DNA of 12,102 bases from Entamoeba invadens IP1 (lineage: Eukaryota; Evosea; Mastigamoebida; Endamoebidae), in contig NW_004440361.1 in NCBI RefSeq assembly GCF_000330505.1, positions 1,430 to 13,531 on the forward strand. Reading direction: 5' to 3'. The position numbers and the translations under genes were made by a program. The notes beneath the pieces are model-generated. The model did no database searches. It had not been told where the DNA came from and saw only the letters and a program-made list of their open reading frames with translations. Below, one piece after another: positions 1 through 7,738 of this stretch (the stretch's first letter is position 1; each line of letters starts with the position of its first letter).

Positions 1-842
1 TGATATTGATTTATCCGTTACATCAATTTAAAAAATAAAATTTTATTGGACAGTACATATCTCCGACAAAATATGAACACATTTTAACAATAAAGTTTTG
101 CAAAATAATGTATTATTGGTGAAGATTAAAAATTTCCAATAAAAAATCATTCTCTTATTTTTATTTACCAAATAATTATTTAATTATATAATTTCATTAT
201 GATGGATAAAGTGAATTTCTAAGTTGCTTTCACAATGATTTGTTATTTGAATAATCATTACTCAATTTCTTGTTTATAAGAGTCGTTGATTTTTCTATTA
301 AAAAAATTAAAAAATCGAACCCGTCACACCATGACAAAAAATGATTTAAAAATAAATAAATAAACAATATATTTTTGTATTTAATACCTTTATCTGTATT
401 ATATAAACCGTTCAGTAAATACTTGACACGTTAATTGTATGATCACTGGCTTTTTTTTATTGTGGAATAATGTAAAAACCCATTTGCGACTCACATTGAA
501 TAAATCAAACAATGAACTATTTTTATAGTATAAATATAATTTAAATATAATAAACAACAAACAAGTAAAATAGTAAATCAATGTGTAATTTTATTAACAA
601 CATAATAATAACAAAAATTTATTATTGAACAACAATAAATTATAATTTATTTTTTTAAATGTGAAACTATTTTTTAATAATTTTTATCATATAATTAAAC
701 TGGTCGATTAATTATGAATAATTTTGTGATAAATTATTATTATTTCAAAAGGGTTAATACACCAGAACCCTTAAACATTTTAATTCTTTCATCAAACAAA
801 TTATTTAAATTTTAAATTGGTGTGATTTAATAATTATACCCT

Positions 843-858
843 ACGAGCCCACGCTCGT
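843..858. repeat. GC-rich perfect hairpin (6-bp stem, 4-nt loop)
   Basis: ACGAGC, CCAC, GCTCGT form a perfect six-base-pair inverted repeat with a four-base loop. It stands out because the surrounding several hundred bases are nearly pure A+T. It lies about 30 bp upstream of the TTAA microsatellite. No tRNA cloverleaf can be built around it, so its function is unknown. Confidence 0.5.
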
Positions 859-885
859 CAACCGTTTGTTATTATCAAACATATT

Positions 886-921
886 TTAATTAATTAATTA
901 ATTAATTAATTAATTAATTAA
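886..921. repeat. (TTAA)9 microsatellite
   Basis: Nine uninterrupted copies of the self-complementary tetramer TTAA. Because the unit is palindromic, the tract can fold on itself, and partly complementary bases (catatt on the left, aatatg on the right) flank it. It is likely length-variable through replication slippage. TTAA is also the target site of piggyBac transposases, but nothing else here suggests a piggyBac element. Confidence 0.9.
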
Positions 922-1456
922 TATGATATGTTCATAACACGTTTTTGTATTATATCTGTATTCACTTTATTGTATTGCAATTATTGTTGTTATCATAATT
1001 TTGAAGTTGATACATTTATTCAATTTTTACAAATCAAGTTGATAATTCTATGTGTTTTTGTATTATTATGTTAAAACATATTGATTATGATGGTAATTTA
1101 AGTTTATTCAATTGAAGTTAATAATTTCAATATTCACAACAAAAAAATGACGACTAGCTGAGCAGAAATCAAATTTCAAATAATAATGTCCAAAAGATGG
1201 ACTATTTATTCAATAATTTGATGTTTAAATTAATTCGTTTTTTTATTATGTTTTGTTGTATTGTTTAGTATTTTATGTTATAAATTGTTAAAATCTATAA
1301 TATAAAAACCAATATCCAGTTTGAGTTGTTTTGAATGCTCCTTTTTACTAATTAATACTTGTTTTTGATAGCCATATTATATAACATTTTTACAAAGTTA
1401 ATCATTTTTTATGTTTTATAAGCAACAATAACATTATTTTTTGCCCAATAACAATT

Positions 1457-1491
1457 CGCAGTAATATTTCACGCCGCAGTGATTTTTCACG
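1457..1491. repeat. Tandem 17-bp GC-rich direct repeat
   Basis: Two copies of a 17-bp unit, CGCAGTAATATTTCACG and CGCAGTGATTTTTCACG, lie 18 bp apart with only two mismatches. Each is bounded by CG-containing words that are rare in this A+T-rich sequence. The arrangement could be a paired protein-binding site or the edge of a decayed repeat. Nothing nearby decides between these. Confidence 0.55.
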
Positions 1492-1776
1492 GTACTCTAT
1501 TAATTTTATTATTTTTTATTTATTTTTTTATTTATCGAAATTATCGTTAATTGTTAAAATGATAATACCAAGATTGTTGCATCTCTGTGAAATGATGATA
1601 AAAATGCTTCAAAAATTACCGCTTTTGATAATTTTTGTTAATAATGGTAAAATATTTTTTCAAATGTTATTCTATTTTTTATTTAAACAAAAAAAAATAA
1701 AAACACCATTTTCATTTTGCCTGAGCATTTTATCGAAGTGTTGAAAAAAAGCAGTTAAAGTCTATTTATTTTACAG

Positions 1777-1848
1777 CGAAAAGTTGGGTCATTTCACAAT
1801 TTTATTGAAAAACGGGGAACAGCTTACAATCGTGAGTCATTTAACTAA
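1777..1848 (+). pseudogene. Possible terminal exon or gene remnant, unidentified
   Basis: Twenty-three codons reading RKVGSFHNFIEKRGTAYNRE and ending FN, followed by TAA, stand out from the surroundings. They have higher G+C and a normal protein composition. They are preceded directly by TCTATTTATTTTACAG, which resembles a pyrimidine-rich 3' splice site. Upstream in the same frame a stop occurs within about 20 bases, so this could only be the last exon of a spliced gene or a leftover 3' end. No upstream exon is convincing: the weak ORF at 1559-1744 is low-complexity. I do not recognise the peptide. Confidence 0.25.
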
Positions 1849-2438
1849 ATAAACAAGAATTTTTAATTAAATAATATTAAAATACATTAGCATAGTAAAA
1901 GCAGTGATTGTTAGTTTTATATCGTTTGAATAAACAAACCAAATTATTATCTTTTTGCAGTCTGCCTCATATTTTTTCCTTATCCTTAAATTAATTTAAA
2001 TTAAATCCTTTTGTTTTTGTAGTTTATTTTGTCTAAAACACACGAGTACAAGTCTTAGTTGTCGCTGTCGTTGTTTTTATGTTGTTAAACATAATGAACA
2101 AACTGTTTAATCTTAAGTTAAACGAGATAATTTGATATTGTCGCTTTTGGAGATCTTTTTATAAACCCCTATCAGTGTTAAAAAACGTTTAATATTATTT
2201 TTCAAGTTTACGCTTGAGATAAAACAATACCAACTATTTCAAATTTGATTATTAGTAAAATTGGAGCATTATGTAATTATTTTGTTCAAATCATGTTAAA
2301 CAAAAAAATATTTTCATTTTTAAATGTGAAATTTGTTGTTAATCCATAATCCATAATTCAATTAATGAATAAATATTAAATTATTAATTATAATTAACAT
2401 GTTCAAAACAAATACCTAATACAGTCATTATTGTCAAG
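1849..2438. other. A+T-rich spacer
   Basis: No ORF, RNA gene or transposon end is visible. One small anomaly is a run of GTY triplets near 2054-2075 (GTCTTAGTTGTCGCTGTCGTTG). On the minus strand this reads as a Thr-rich peptide of about a dozen residues ending in a stop. It is best taken as low-complexity DNA or a gene crumb. Confidence 0.5.
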
Positions 2439-2492
2439 ATGACTGGGTTTGGGAAAATGGTTATTGGTAAGAAGACTTTTTTAAAAAATTAA
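2439..2492 (+). other. Short ORF resembling a GPN-loop GTPase N-terminus
   Basis: ATG opens a 17-codon ORF beginning MTGFGKMVIGKK. The FGxxVIG string resembles the segment before the P-loop of GPN-loop GTPases (compare FGQxVIGPPGSGK), but the glycine-rich loop does not follow. The sequence GTAAGA just after the VI codons could be a 5' splice site, which would make this a first exon. No downstream exon is visible, only spacer and then the Tigger fossil. The match is about seven residues, so it could easily be chance. Confidence 0.15.
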
Positions 2493-2641
2493 CTTATAAA
2501 TAAATCAAAAATAGATCGACAAAATAATATGTTTTAACCATTTTAATATTAAAACTATTATAAATAAAAATATTTCTAAAATAAATAAATTTATATATTT
2601 TTGTGATTTAAAGATTGAATAAACTGAATAAACACATTATA

Positions 2642-3389
2642 ATGAAACCAGACAAAACCATTAAATACAAAAGGGTTTTTCTCGAGAATTGGCAAAAAAA
2701 AGAGTTGCTGTCAATTAAAAAAAGACAGATGCTAATGCTACTACCAGAATGATTAATAAAATATTTTTCCAAAAAATGGTGTCAATACATCAATAGAAAC
2801 TGTCAGAAAACTAATTTCGAAATATCAAAACGAAGACTTTGAATTTACCAGAGACACTCAAAAAGTAGAAAAAAAGGTAAAATATCCGTTATTGGAAAGT
2901 GCTACTGTAAACACTTTAATCGAAATGAGAGAATTAAACATTCCTGTAACATATCAGCTTATAATGTCTATCGGAGAAAGTTATATGAAACAACATAATT
3001 TGGTTGGAATAAGATGTTCTTTGGGTTGGGCACAAAAAGTATGCAAAAGAAATGGATTTAAAAGTAAACGACTATGCGGAGAATCCGCTTCTGATTATCT
3101 CAAAAATTACACACAAGAAATTGAACACCTTGAAGATGTCATTGCACAGTTTGAAAAGAAAAATATTTGGAATGCAGATGAGACAGGTCTTTATTACAGA
3201 GCTTTACCGAAGACAACTTTGACTAAATGTGAAATAAGTGGAACCAAGAAAAGCAAAGACCGAATAAGTGTAATGGTTTGCTGCTCGTGCATTAGAGAAA
3301 AAAGACCTTTACTATTCATTAGACCTTCTGAAAGGGAAAAGGAAAACTCACCCCTATACAAACTCACCCCCGAGAATTCACCCCTGTAA
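2642..3389 (+). pseudogene. Tigger/pogo-type (Tc1-mariner) transposase, degenerate and truncated
   Basis: This is the fossil of a DDE transposase of the Tigger/CENP-B/jerky group, which cuts and pastes its own element in the nucleus. The main open frame (from about 2760) starts with a helical segment. It then has a Tc5-type helix-turn-helix DNA-binding domain: GWAQKVCKRNGFKSKR followed by GESAS, at about residues 45-67 counted from 2892. NADETGL follows, carrying the first catalytic Asp (codon 3177-3179), and then GTKKSKDRISVMVCCS, a hallmark of the DDE_1 domain. The N-terminal CENP-B-like part is split. An ATG at 2642 opens one frame, a second continues in the +1 frame after a run of A near 2720, and a third resumes after poly-T and poly-A runs near 2765-2776. 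The reading stops about 65 residues after the catalytic Asp, so the second Asp and the third acidic residue are gone. The normal product is roughly 400-500 residues. It is inactive. Confidence 0.85.
3346..3385. repeat. Three ACTCACCCC-like words in tandem; possible left end of an element
   Basis: ACTCACCCCTA at 3346, ACTCACCCC at 3362 and ATTCACCCCT at 3376 form a clustered, C-rich triplet where the transposase reading frame ends. An exact 11-bp inverted copy of the first word lies at 5825-5835. Such C-rich words are rare in this sequence. The cluster may therefore be a transposon terminus carrying several transposase-binding sites. Confidence 0.45.
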
Positions 3390-3782
3390 TTTCACAATAG
3401 TTCAACACAAGTTCAACAAAATTTCAACAATATATTTTTGTATACAATAAATAAAATATTTATTTTTACTATAATTTATATTAATAAAATATAATAATTA
3501 TTTATTATAAATATATACATGTGATGCTTTTAATATTTTTTGTTCGAAAAAACAAACAACAAATGATCATTTTGTTCATGTTTTATATTATATAATATTT
3601 TTATAACAAACATTTTTATATTAAATGATATAAAACATCAATTATATTTTGTTTTTATTGTTAATTAAATATGATTATACAATTTAAAATTATATCAATA
3701 TTAATAAATTAATAAAATATGATGTTATAATAAAAAATAATTAAATAATGATATAGATTTGTAAATTAATTGTATGATTTAG
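3390..3782. other. A+T-rich spacer
   Basis: No coding signal. The stretch is dominated by short A and T runs and TATA-like words such as ATATAATATTT. It lies 3' of the minus-strand ORF that ends at 3783 and probably contains its transcription end, but no specific signal can be picked out in such A+T-rich DNA. Confidence 0.5.
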
Positions 3783-4034
3783 TTAAGTTTGTTTCTTTTC
3801 TTTTTTGGTATTTCTCTGAGCCGACATTGTTTTCATCAATTTTTTGGTTTCTTTTGCAATACTTTTTCTTCTTCTTAACTTGGGTGCTTTATAATTGTTA
3901 TTTTGCATTGATAATTCGATATCTTCTAGAAAACACTTAGTTGATTGACAACTTCGTTTCTCAATTTGAATTTCTTTGTCATTTACAATTGTGTCAAATA
4001 AATTATCTTCTCTGTGTATTAATTTAAATTTCAT
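3783..4034 (-). CDS. 83-residue basic ORF, unidentified, downstream of the MULE tail
   Basis: The first genuine ATG is at 4034; an earlier in-frame start at 4058 would be TTG. The product begins MKFKLIHREDNLFDTIVNDK and ends in a very basic stretch (KAPKLRRRKSIAKETKKLMK, then further Lys and Arg) that resembles a nuclear targeting or nucleic-acid-binding tail. It follows the 4326-4039 ORF on the same strand in another frame, so both may once have been one transposase C-terminus now split by a frameshift. No known domain is visible. An independent small nuclear protein is possible but less likely. Confidence 0.3.
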   Translation of the reverse strand: MKFKLIHREDNLFDTIVNDKEIQIEKRSCQSTKCFLEDIELSMQNNNYKAPKLRRRKSIAKETKKLMKTMSAQRNTKKEKKQT

Positions 4035-4038
4035 TTTG

Positions 4039-4326
4039 TTATAATGTAAATTTACCAAACTCTGTATCTATATGTTGTTCAGTTGGTTGTAATTTCTGAT
4101 TTGTTTTTTCTTGTGTTCCACCAATATTTGTGCAATTATTATTTTGTTCTAATATTTCGATAATTTTATTTTCATTATCGACCCCAAGTGCACTTGACTC
4201 GGCATCAGATTCAAAAACGGTACTGTTTTCCTTTCTATTTAAAATGATTATACAATCTATTAAAAATTGTTTCGATGTCAAAGGAATTTCACTAAATAAC
4301 TCTTTTTGTTTTTTGTTAATTGACAT
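4039..4326 (-). CDS. 95-residue ORF, probably the transposase C-terminal tail
   Basis: A true ATG opens 95 codons rich in Asn, Glu, Lys and Gln, with no recognisable domain. The middle is acidic (ESDAESSALGVDNENKIIEI) and probably disordered. In-frame codons upstream run through a single TAA into the MULE-like segment. The ORF is therefore more likely the tail of that transposase after a nonsense mutation than an independent gene. No promoter is obvious apart from general A+T richness. It overlaps the next minus-strand ORF by about 20 bp in a different frame, which suggests a second break. If it is expressed, I cannot assign a function. Confidence 0.35.
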   Translation of the reverse strand: MSINKKQKELFSEIPLTSKQFLIDCIIILNRKENSTVFESDAESSALGVDNENKIIEILEQNNNCTNIGGTQEKTNQKLQPTEQHIDTEFGKFTL

Positions 4327-4866
4327 ATTTTTTTCGGTGGTTTTTTTGTTTTATCGTCGTTTAATTAACTGTGTGTTATATTGAAAAAATTTGATGTACA
4401 ATATTTTTAGATATTTTTTGAGTTTTTCCATAAAAACGTGAACATTTGGATGTGTTAACCCACTTAATCTGTTCAAAGCAGAATGATAGCTTTCTGTGTG
4501 ATTTAATGTTCTTTCAGTTAATTTATAGACACACCAAACCCGTTACTTAAAAGCGTTAGTGTTTTATTCAAAAGTTATGAACAAAAGCAACTTGTGCTTT
4601 TTGGTTGAAGACACAAATCATAACAAGTTTGGTAACATGTTCACTGGAAATATCTATTCCACTGATTAATATATTAACAGTGGCAGTTCTCACATATTTT
4701 CACTTGTGAGAAGTGGTAGTTTGAATCCAAAAAAGTTTTGAAATTGTAGAAATAACAACGATAGTGAATTTATTATTTATTCTCAAAACTTTTTATACCT
4801 CTTTACATTTAGTGGTAGTCATGATATAAATGTGTGCAAAAAAACATTGATGGAAGTTATTGCGGC

Positions 4867-5004
4867 CTATTCACCATTACCGCCAAACAGAACGGGTTGA
4901 TTGATAACAACTATTTCACGCCAAAGAATGTCGTTGTCTTTCAACTTAACTGACTTATTTATCATTTGTTTTATATTGTTTTCAAACTTTGCAACACATT
5001 GACT
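4867..5004 (-). pseudogene. Coding-like open segment, unidentified
   Basis: On the minus strand 45 codons are open, including KQMINKSVKLKDNDILWREI and ending VVINQPVLFGGNGE before TAG. The same frame stays open for 15 more codons after that TAG. The segment begins right after TTTATTTGTTTGTAG, which resembles a 3' splice site. Its composition is protein-like and more G+C-rich than the flanks. It lies just upstream of the MULE remnant on the same strand and could be an earlier part of that element or part of another decayed gene. I do not recognise it. Confidence 0.25.
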
Positions 5005-5007
5005 CTA

Positions 5008-5824
5008 CAAACAAATAAATAATATTTTATCGGTTTGTAAAAGTGTTTATTGAATTTGCTAATTTCCATCGTTCTCATTAAAACCTATCATTTTTTTATA
5101 CTTTCTCTGTTCTATGTGTTAGTTGATGTGGGTGTATAATTGAATATATATTTTATCAATAAAATAGACCTAACACTTGAATAATCTCTTTAAAAATACA
5201 AACAGGTGATATTCTTGTTCCATTTAATTAATAATAGTTCTGGGTTTCAACTTCATTTATTAGTTTTATAAAATTTTAAAACAAAAAATAGTTTATATTT
5301 AGTTTAATTCAAGACCCGCATTTTAGTTATATTTTTATTTATTTGATTACTTAATTTTTTAATGTTAATAATTGTTTAAATAATTAATAAAATGAAAAAC
5401 ACCAAAACAAATTTATATTTGAATTAGCATCCATATTTTTCTCAGCATCTCACTTTTTCGCTTGACTGTAATTTAAAAATTATCGATATTTAACAATTAA
5501 AAAAGTTTAAATATAAACACATTCAAATTATTGACAATAAATACATAATATTATTGAAACTCATTGTTACAACTTTGTTATTTATTTAAACGTTGTTTAT
5601 TCTATTTTTCAAAGATTCATAAATATGACAATTTATATACTCAAAAAAGCTCACGCAACAAGAAACATTTTTTGTTATTGAGGAATGTATTTTGTTATTT
5701 GTAATTTCCATATTATAACAATTTAAATTTCAAATTCAATTGAATTTAATATTTTTTGTTTTTAAATCGAAAAAAAATTGTTTTATCAAAACACCAGCAA
5801 AAAACAATCCAAAAAAGAGAACAG
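5008..5824. other. A+T-rich spacer inside the putative element
   Basis: Stops are dense on both strands and no ORF, RNA gene or repeat array is visible. There are many poly-A and poly-T runs. If the inverted ACTCACCCCTA words do bound an element, this is its non-coding right-hand part. Confidence 0.5.
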
Positions 5825-5835
5825 TAGGGGTGAGT
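5825..5835. repeat. Inverted copy of ACTCACCCCTA (possible right terminal repeat)
   Basis: TAGGGGTGAGT is the exact reverse complement of the 11-bp word at 3346-3356, placed so that both read inward. The similarity does not extend beyond 11 bp, and the immediate flanks (AAAAGGAAA on the left, ACCAACTAA on the right) show no target-site duplication. The assignment as a terminal inverted repeat is therefore tentative. Confidence 0.4.
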
Positions 5836-5904
5836 ACCAACTAAAAAAAGAAAATGGTAGGTTTCAAATTGAGTCGGTGTATTTGAATATGTGGAATGTA
5901 GGAG

Positions 5905-6078
5905 ATGGTGACTAAGTTAACACAGAGTAAAAAAGCGAACAAAAGAAAATTAGTTGACTGTATTAAACTTGTTTTTTGCGATGAGTATGATAAGTATAAA
6001 AAAATAAAACAACAAACCAATGCTGGGTTTAAGTGTTTGAAACCTTTTTTCAGTTCCTTAAAACCTTCATTAATCTGA
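5905..6078 (+). CDS. 57-residue basic ORF, unidentified
   Basis: An ATG opens 57 codons ending in TGA. The product is Lys-rich and Cys-containing, with the segment KRKLVDCIKLVFCDEYDKYK, and could fold as a helix. The composition looks like real protein rather than random A+T-rich sequence. It lies 70 bp right of the possible element end and has no detectable partner gene. It has no signal peptide or membrane segment. It may be a complete small gene, a first exon or a fragment; the following bases are also partly open in two plus-strand frames. I do not recognise it. Confidence 0.3.
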   Translation: MVTKLTQSKKANKRKLVDCIKLVFCDEYDKYKKIKQQTNAGFKCLKPFFSSLKPSLI

Positions 6079-6146
6079 ACCTCACCACTTATTTATCCAA
6101 TGCCAACGGACCTGTTTCCGTTCCATGTTTTTGATATGACAATGGC

Positions 6147-6266
6147 ATGTTGGTCGGATTTATCGGCCCATTTATGGAATTTCGACTAGTTACAGTAAAA
6201 GATAAAAACTGTCGAGATTCTAGTCACATTGGATTTCATTATTTCGAAGTACATCCCAATCTATGA
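6147..6266 (+). other. 39-codon open frame in a G+C-richer island
   Basis: From ATG, 39 codons read MLVGFIGPFMEFRLVTVKDK and on to TGA. The frame is also open upstream to a TGA at 6133, and before that back into a further open stretch (LTTYLSNANGPVSVPCF). The island is clearly more G+C-rich than its surroundings and looks like former coding DNA. The minus strand here is also partly open, as the possible tail of the decayed gene at 6261-7575, so the coding strand is uncertain. Confidence 0.2.
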
Positions 6267-7575
6267 TTTTTGAACATCAACACGAGGCATTTCCATGGCT
6301 TTTCGTTGAGCAGTCTGAACACATTCTTTTCTCTCTACAAAGTTATACAAGTCCCTGACACTGATGTTGACTCTTGATAACTCGCCGACTATAAACACCA
6401 TCAACTGCGCGTAAGTCGCTGGTCGCCTCAATTCTTTACTTTCTTTGATGTAGTTAACGAGGCGTCTTTTTTGTTTACAGAAAAACATCTCTTCGCCCTG
6501 AATTGCCCGGCCTTTCTTCGATCCTTTTCATCTGCATCAACAAGACATAATAAGGTAATGATGTAGTCACACTTCCCAAAAATTTGACATATTTAATACC
6601 ACACTTGGCTCCCATGTATTCCCTAAATCTAAACATCCGAGTTCTTCGATTTTTCGCTATTTTGTTTCTTTCAAGTTTCTGGAATCTCAGAATGTTGTTT
6701 ATGATTTCTTTAAACTTGTCTTCGAACCTGGCTTCCAAAAGATGGTCGTAATAACTATCGCAGTCAAATTTATCGTTGGTGATTCTGTCGACAACTTGCT
6801 TGTCGTTGTTTAATTATACTCTGATTTCCTCCATTTCCACTGATGATTTGGAAAAAACCTTCTTCAATATTTTCTTCTTGTTGATAGTGTTCAATGTTTT
6901 TTTGGGTCAAGTAGTTTATAACTTTTTCATCGTTAGCGGCCTAAGATTTAACATGAAATTTAAACGGTTTTCATTGGTACCTCAACACGAAGTATTCTGT
7001 TTATAATTTGCATTCCCAGAATTAAATTGTTGTCATGTTCCAAAATCGACAGGAGCCGTTCGAACCCAGCCCATTGGAACAGACAAGTCTTGATGTTTTT
7101 AAGCATAATATGTTGTGTTTATTTGTGTTCATTGATGTTCATCATCTTCTTCAAGCTCTTTGTCATTGTTTTCAGTTTTTCTAATATTTTCACATAAGAG
7201 TCGTATTAACATTAAAATGTTCGCATTAATGTCTCGATGTTTGTGATTGAATATTTGAGCAGGTTTTTCTGGTTAAAATTACATAATTCACGTTTGTTCT
7301 CAAGTTCTAGTACACAGTAAGAAGATTTTTGTGAAAAAAATCAAGATTTTCAACAATATCATTGACATCTTGCTGTGAACAGAGAGCATCAACTAAATTT
7401 AAAAACAAATCTTCTCTAAAATACATACACAGGAAAATTTTTTTGAGTTCCATTTTTTTTATTTTTTTAGTTGGAAAAATGATTTTGTTCACCTTCTCCT
7501 TTCATTTTTCGAGTTTATTTTTCTTCAAGATTGAAACTGTTTTTTCCCAAAAAATTGTGTTATTTGCGAGATTAT
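6261..7575 (-). pseudogene. Decayed protein-coding gene, unidentified (helical-repeat-like)
   Basis: The minus strand keeps strong coding character for over 1.2 kb, but the frame changes repeatedly and is broken by stops. In order it reads: FWEKTVSILKKNKLEK, stop, then MELKKIFLCMYFREDLFLNL (about 7453 downward); INANILMLIRLLCENIRKTE; MLKNIKTCLFQWAGFERLLS with ILEHDNNLILGMQIINRILR; NDEKVINYLTQKNIEHYQQE; a frame with an in-frame TAA at about 6810; ARFEDKFKEIINNILRFQKL (6738 onward); then RRLVNYIKESKELRRPATYA to a stop at 6261. These pieces are amphipathic helices rich in Leu and Ile. The GFERLL and LILGMQIINRIL segments faintly recall the armadillo-like GBD/FH3 region of formins, but this is a weak impression. 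Two or three short ORFs here are leftovers, not genes. Such density of breaks could be real decay or poor sequence quality. Confidence 0.5.
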
Positions 7576-7624
7576 TTCTTGCTTTTATTTAAAATCATTT
7601 GAAAGGCTATGAAATTGTTTTTTT

Positions 7625-7738
7625 ATGAACAAAGAGATTTGTTTCCAAAAAGAGGTAAAGAAAAAAAACAAAATTGCCGACACTCCATTTTTAGTCGAAC
7701 CTTCTTCAAATAAGACCGAAGAAACAAAAATTGAGTAA
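7625..7738 (+). CDS. 37-residue ORF, possible small gene or exon
   Basis: ATG opens 37 codons beginning MNKEICFQKEVKKKNKIADT and ending in SNKTEETKIE before TAA. A basic start and an acidic, Ser/Thr/Glu-rich end are typical of a protein C-terminal tail. It follows A+T-rich DNA and lies opposite the upstream edge of the decayed minus-strand gene. The minus strand is open across part of this region too, so this may be only a shadow. Function unknown. Confidence 0.15.
   Translation: MNKEICFQKEVKKKNKIADTPFLVEPSSNKTEETKIE

Larger units (their letters stand above)
1..1456. other. A+T-rich region without a supportable gene
   Basis: This stretch is almost entirely A+T with stops in every frame. The only ORF of any length (399-581, minus) starts from TTG and is dominated by Phe, Leu, Ile, Tyr and Lys, as expected of chance ORFs here. 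Apart from the hairpin at 843-858 and the TTAA microsatellite, which are listed separately, I see no coding signal, tRNA or transposon end. Confidence 0.6.
3783..4822 (-). pseudogene. Mutator-like element (MULE) transposase, internally deleted remnant
   Basis: Read on the minus strand, 4542-4354 encodes VWCVYKLTERTLNHTESYHS followed by ALNRLSGLTHPNVHVFMEKL. This matches the C-terminal part of MULE transposases (W-x-x-Y, then R-T-x-N-x-x-E-x-W/Y-H, then HPN-x-x-x-F-x-E-x-L). A TAA at 4353-4351 interrupts the frame, which then continues into the ORF at 4326. Upstream (about 4822-4600) scattered frames retain CENCHC and the in-frame run NILISGIDISSEH. This fits loosely an N-terminal FLYWCH-type zinc finger ending in an EH motif. 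Only about 100 bp separates the two parts, so the DDE core (normally a few hundred residues) is missing. The C-terminal assignment is firm at superfamily level. The zinc-finger reading and the internal deletion are inference. MULEs are known in Entamoeba. Confidence 0.6.

Noticed and set aside
310..335. tRNA-like T-loop (TTCGA) on the minus strand
   Set aside because: No T-stem pairing, anticodon arm or acceptor stem can be formed around it.
399..581. 60-codon minus-strand ORF
   Set aside because: It starts from TTG, is dominated by Phe, Leu, Ile, Tyr and Lys, and has no motif or neighbour; it is expected by chance in this composition.
1559..1744. 61-codon plus-strand ORF with hydrophobic stretches
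   Set aside because: Its composition follows the A+T-rich background, with poly-A and poly-T runs coding Lys and Phe. It shows no clear domain or conserved pattern, and no convincing splice link to the exon-like island at 1777.
4130..4384. 84-codon plus-strand ORF
   Set aside because: It is antisense to the minus-strand transposase tail, which has the better coding character; it is a shadow.
4819..4890. Ras-like P-loop reading of LFGGNGE followed by AAITSINV on the minus strand
   Set aside because: It lacks the GxxxxGK(S/T) lysine and is interrupted by a stop; the resemblance is superficial.
6776..7006. 76-codon plus-strand ORF rich in Phe and Leu
   Set aside because: It is the reverse of the decayed minus-strand gene, whose helical, charged peptides look far more like real protein.
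7362..7592. 76-codon plus-strand ORF
   Set aside because: It is antisense to the MELKKIFLCMYFRED segment of the decayed gene, and its second half is low-complexity Phe-rich sequence.
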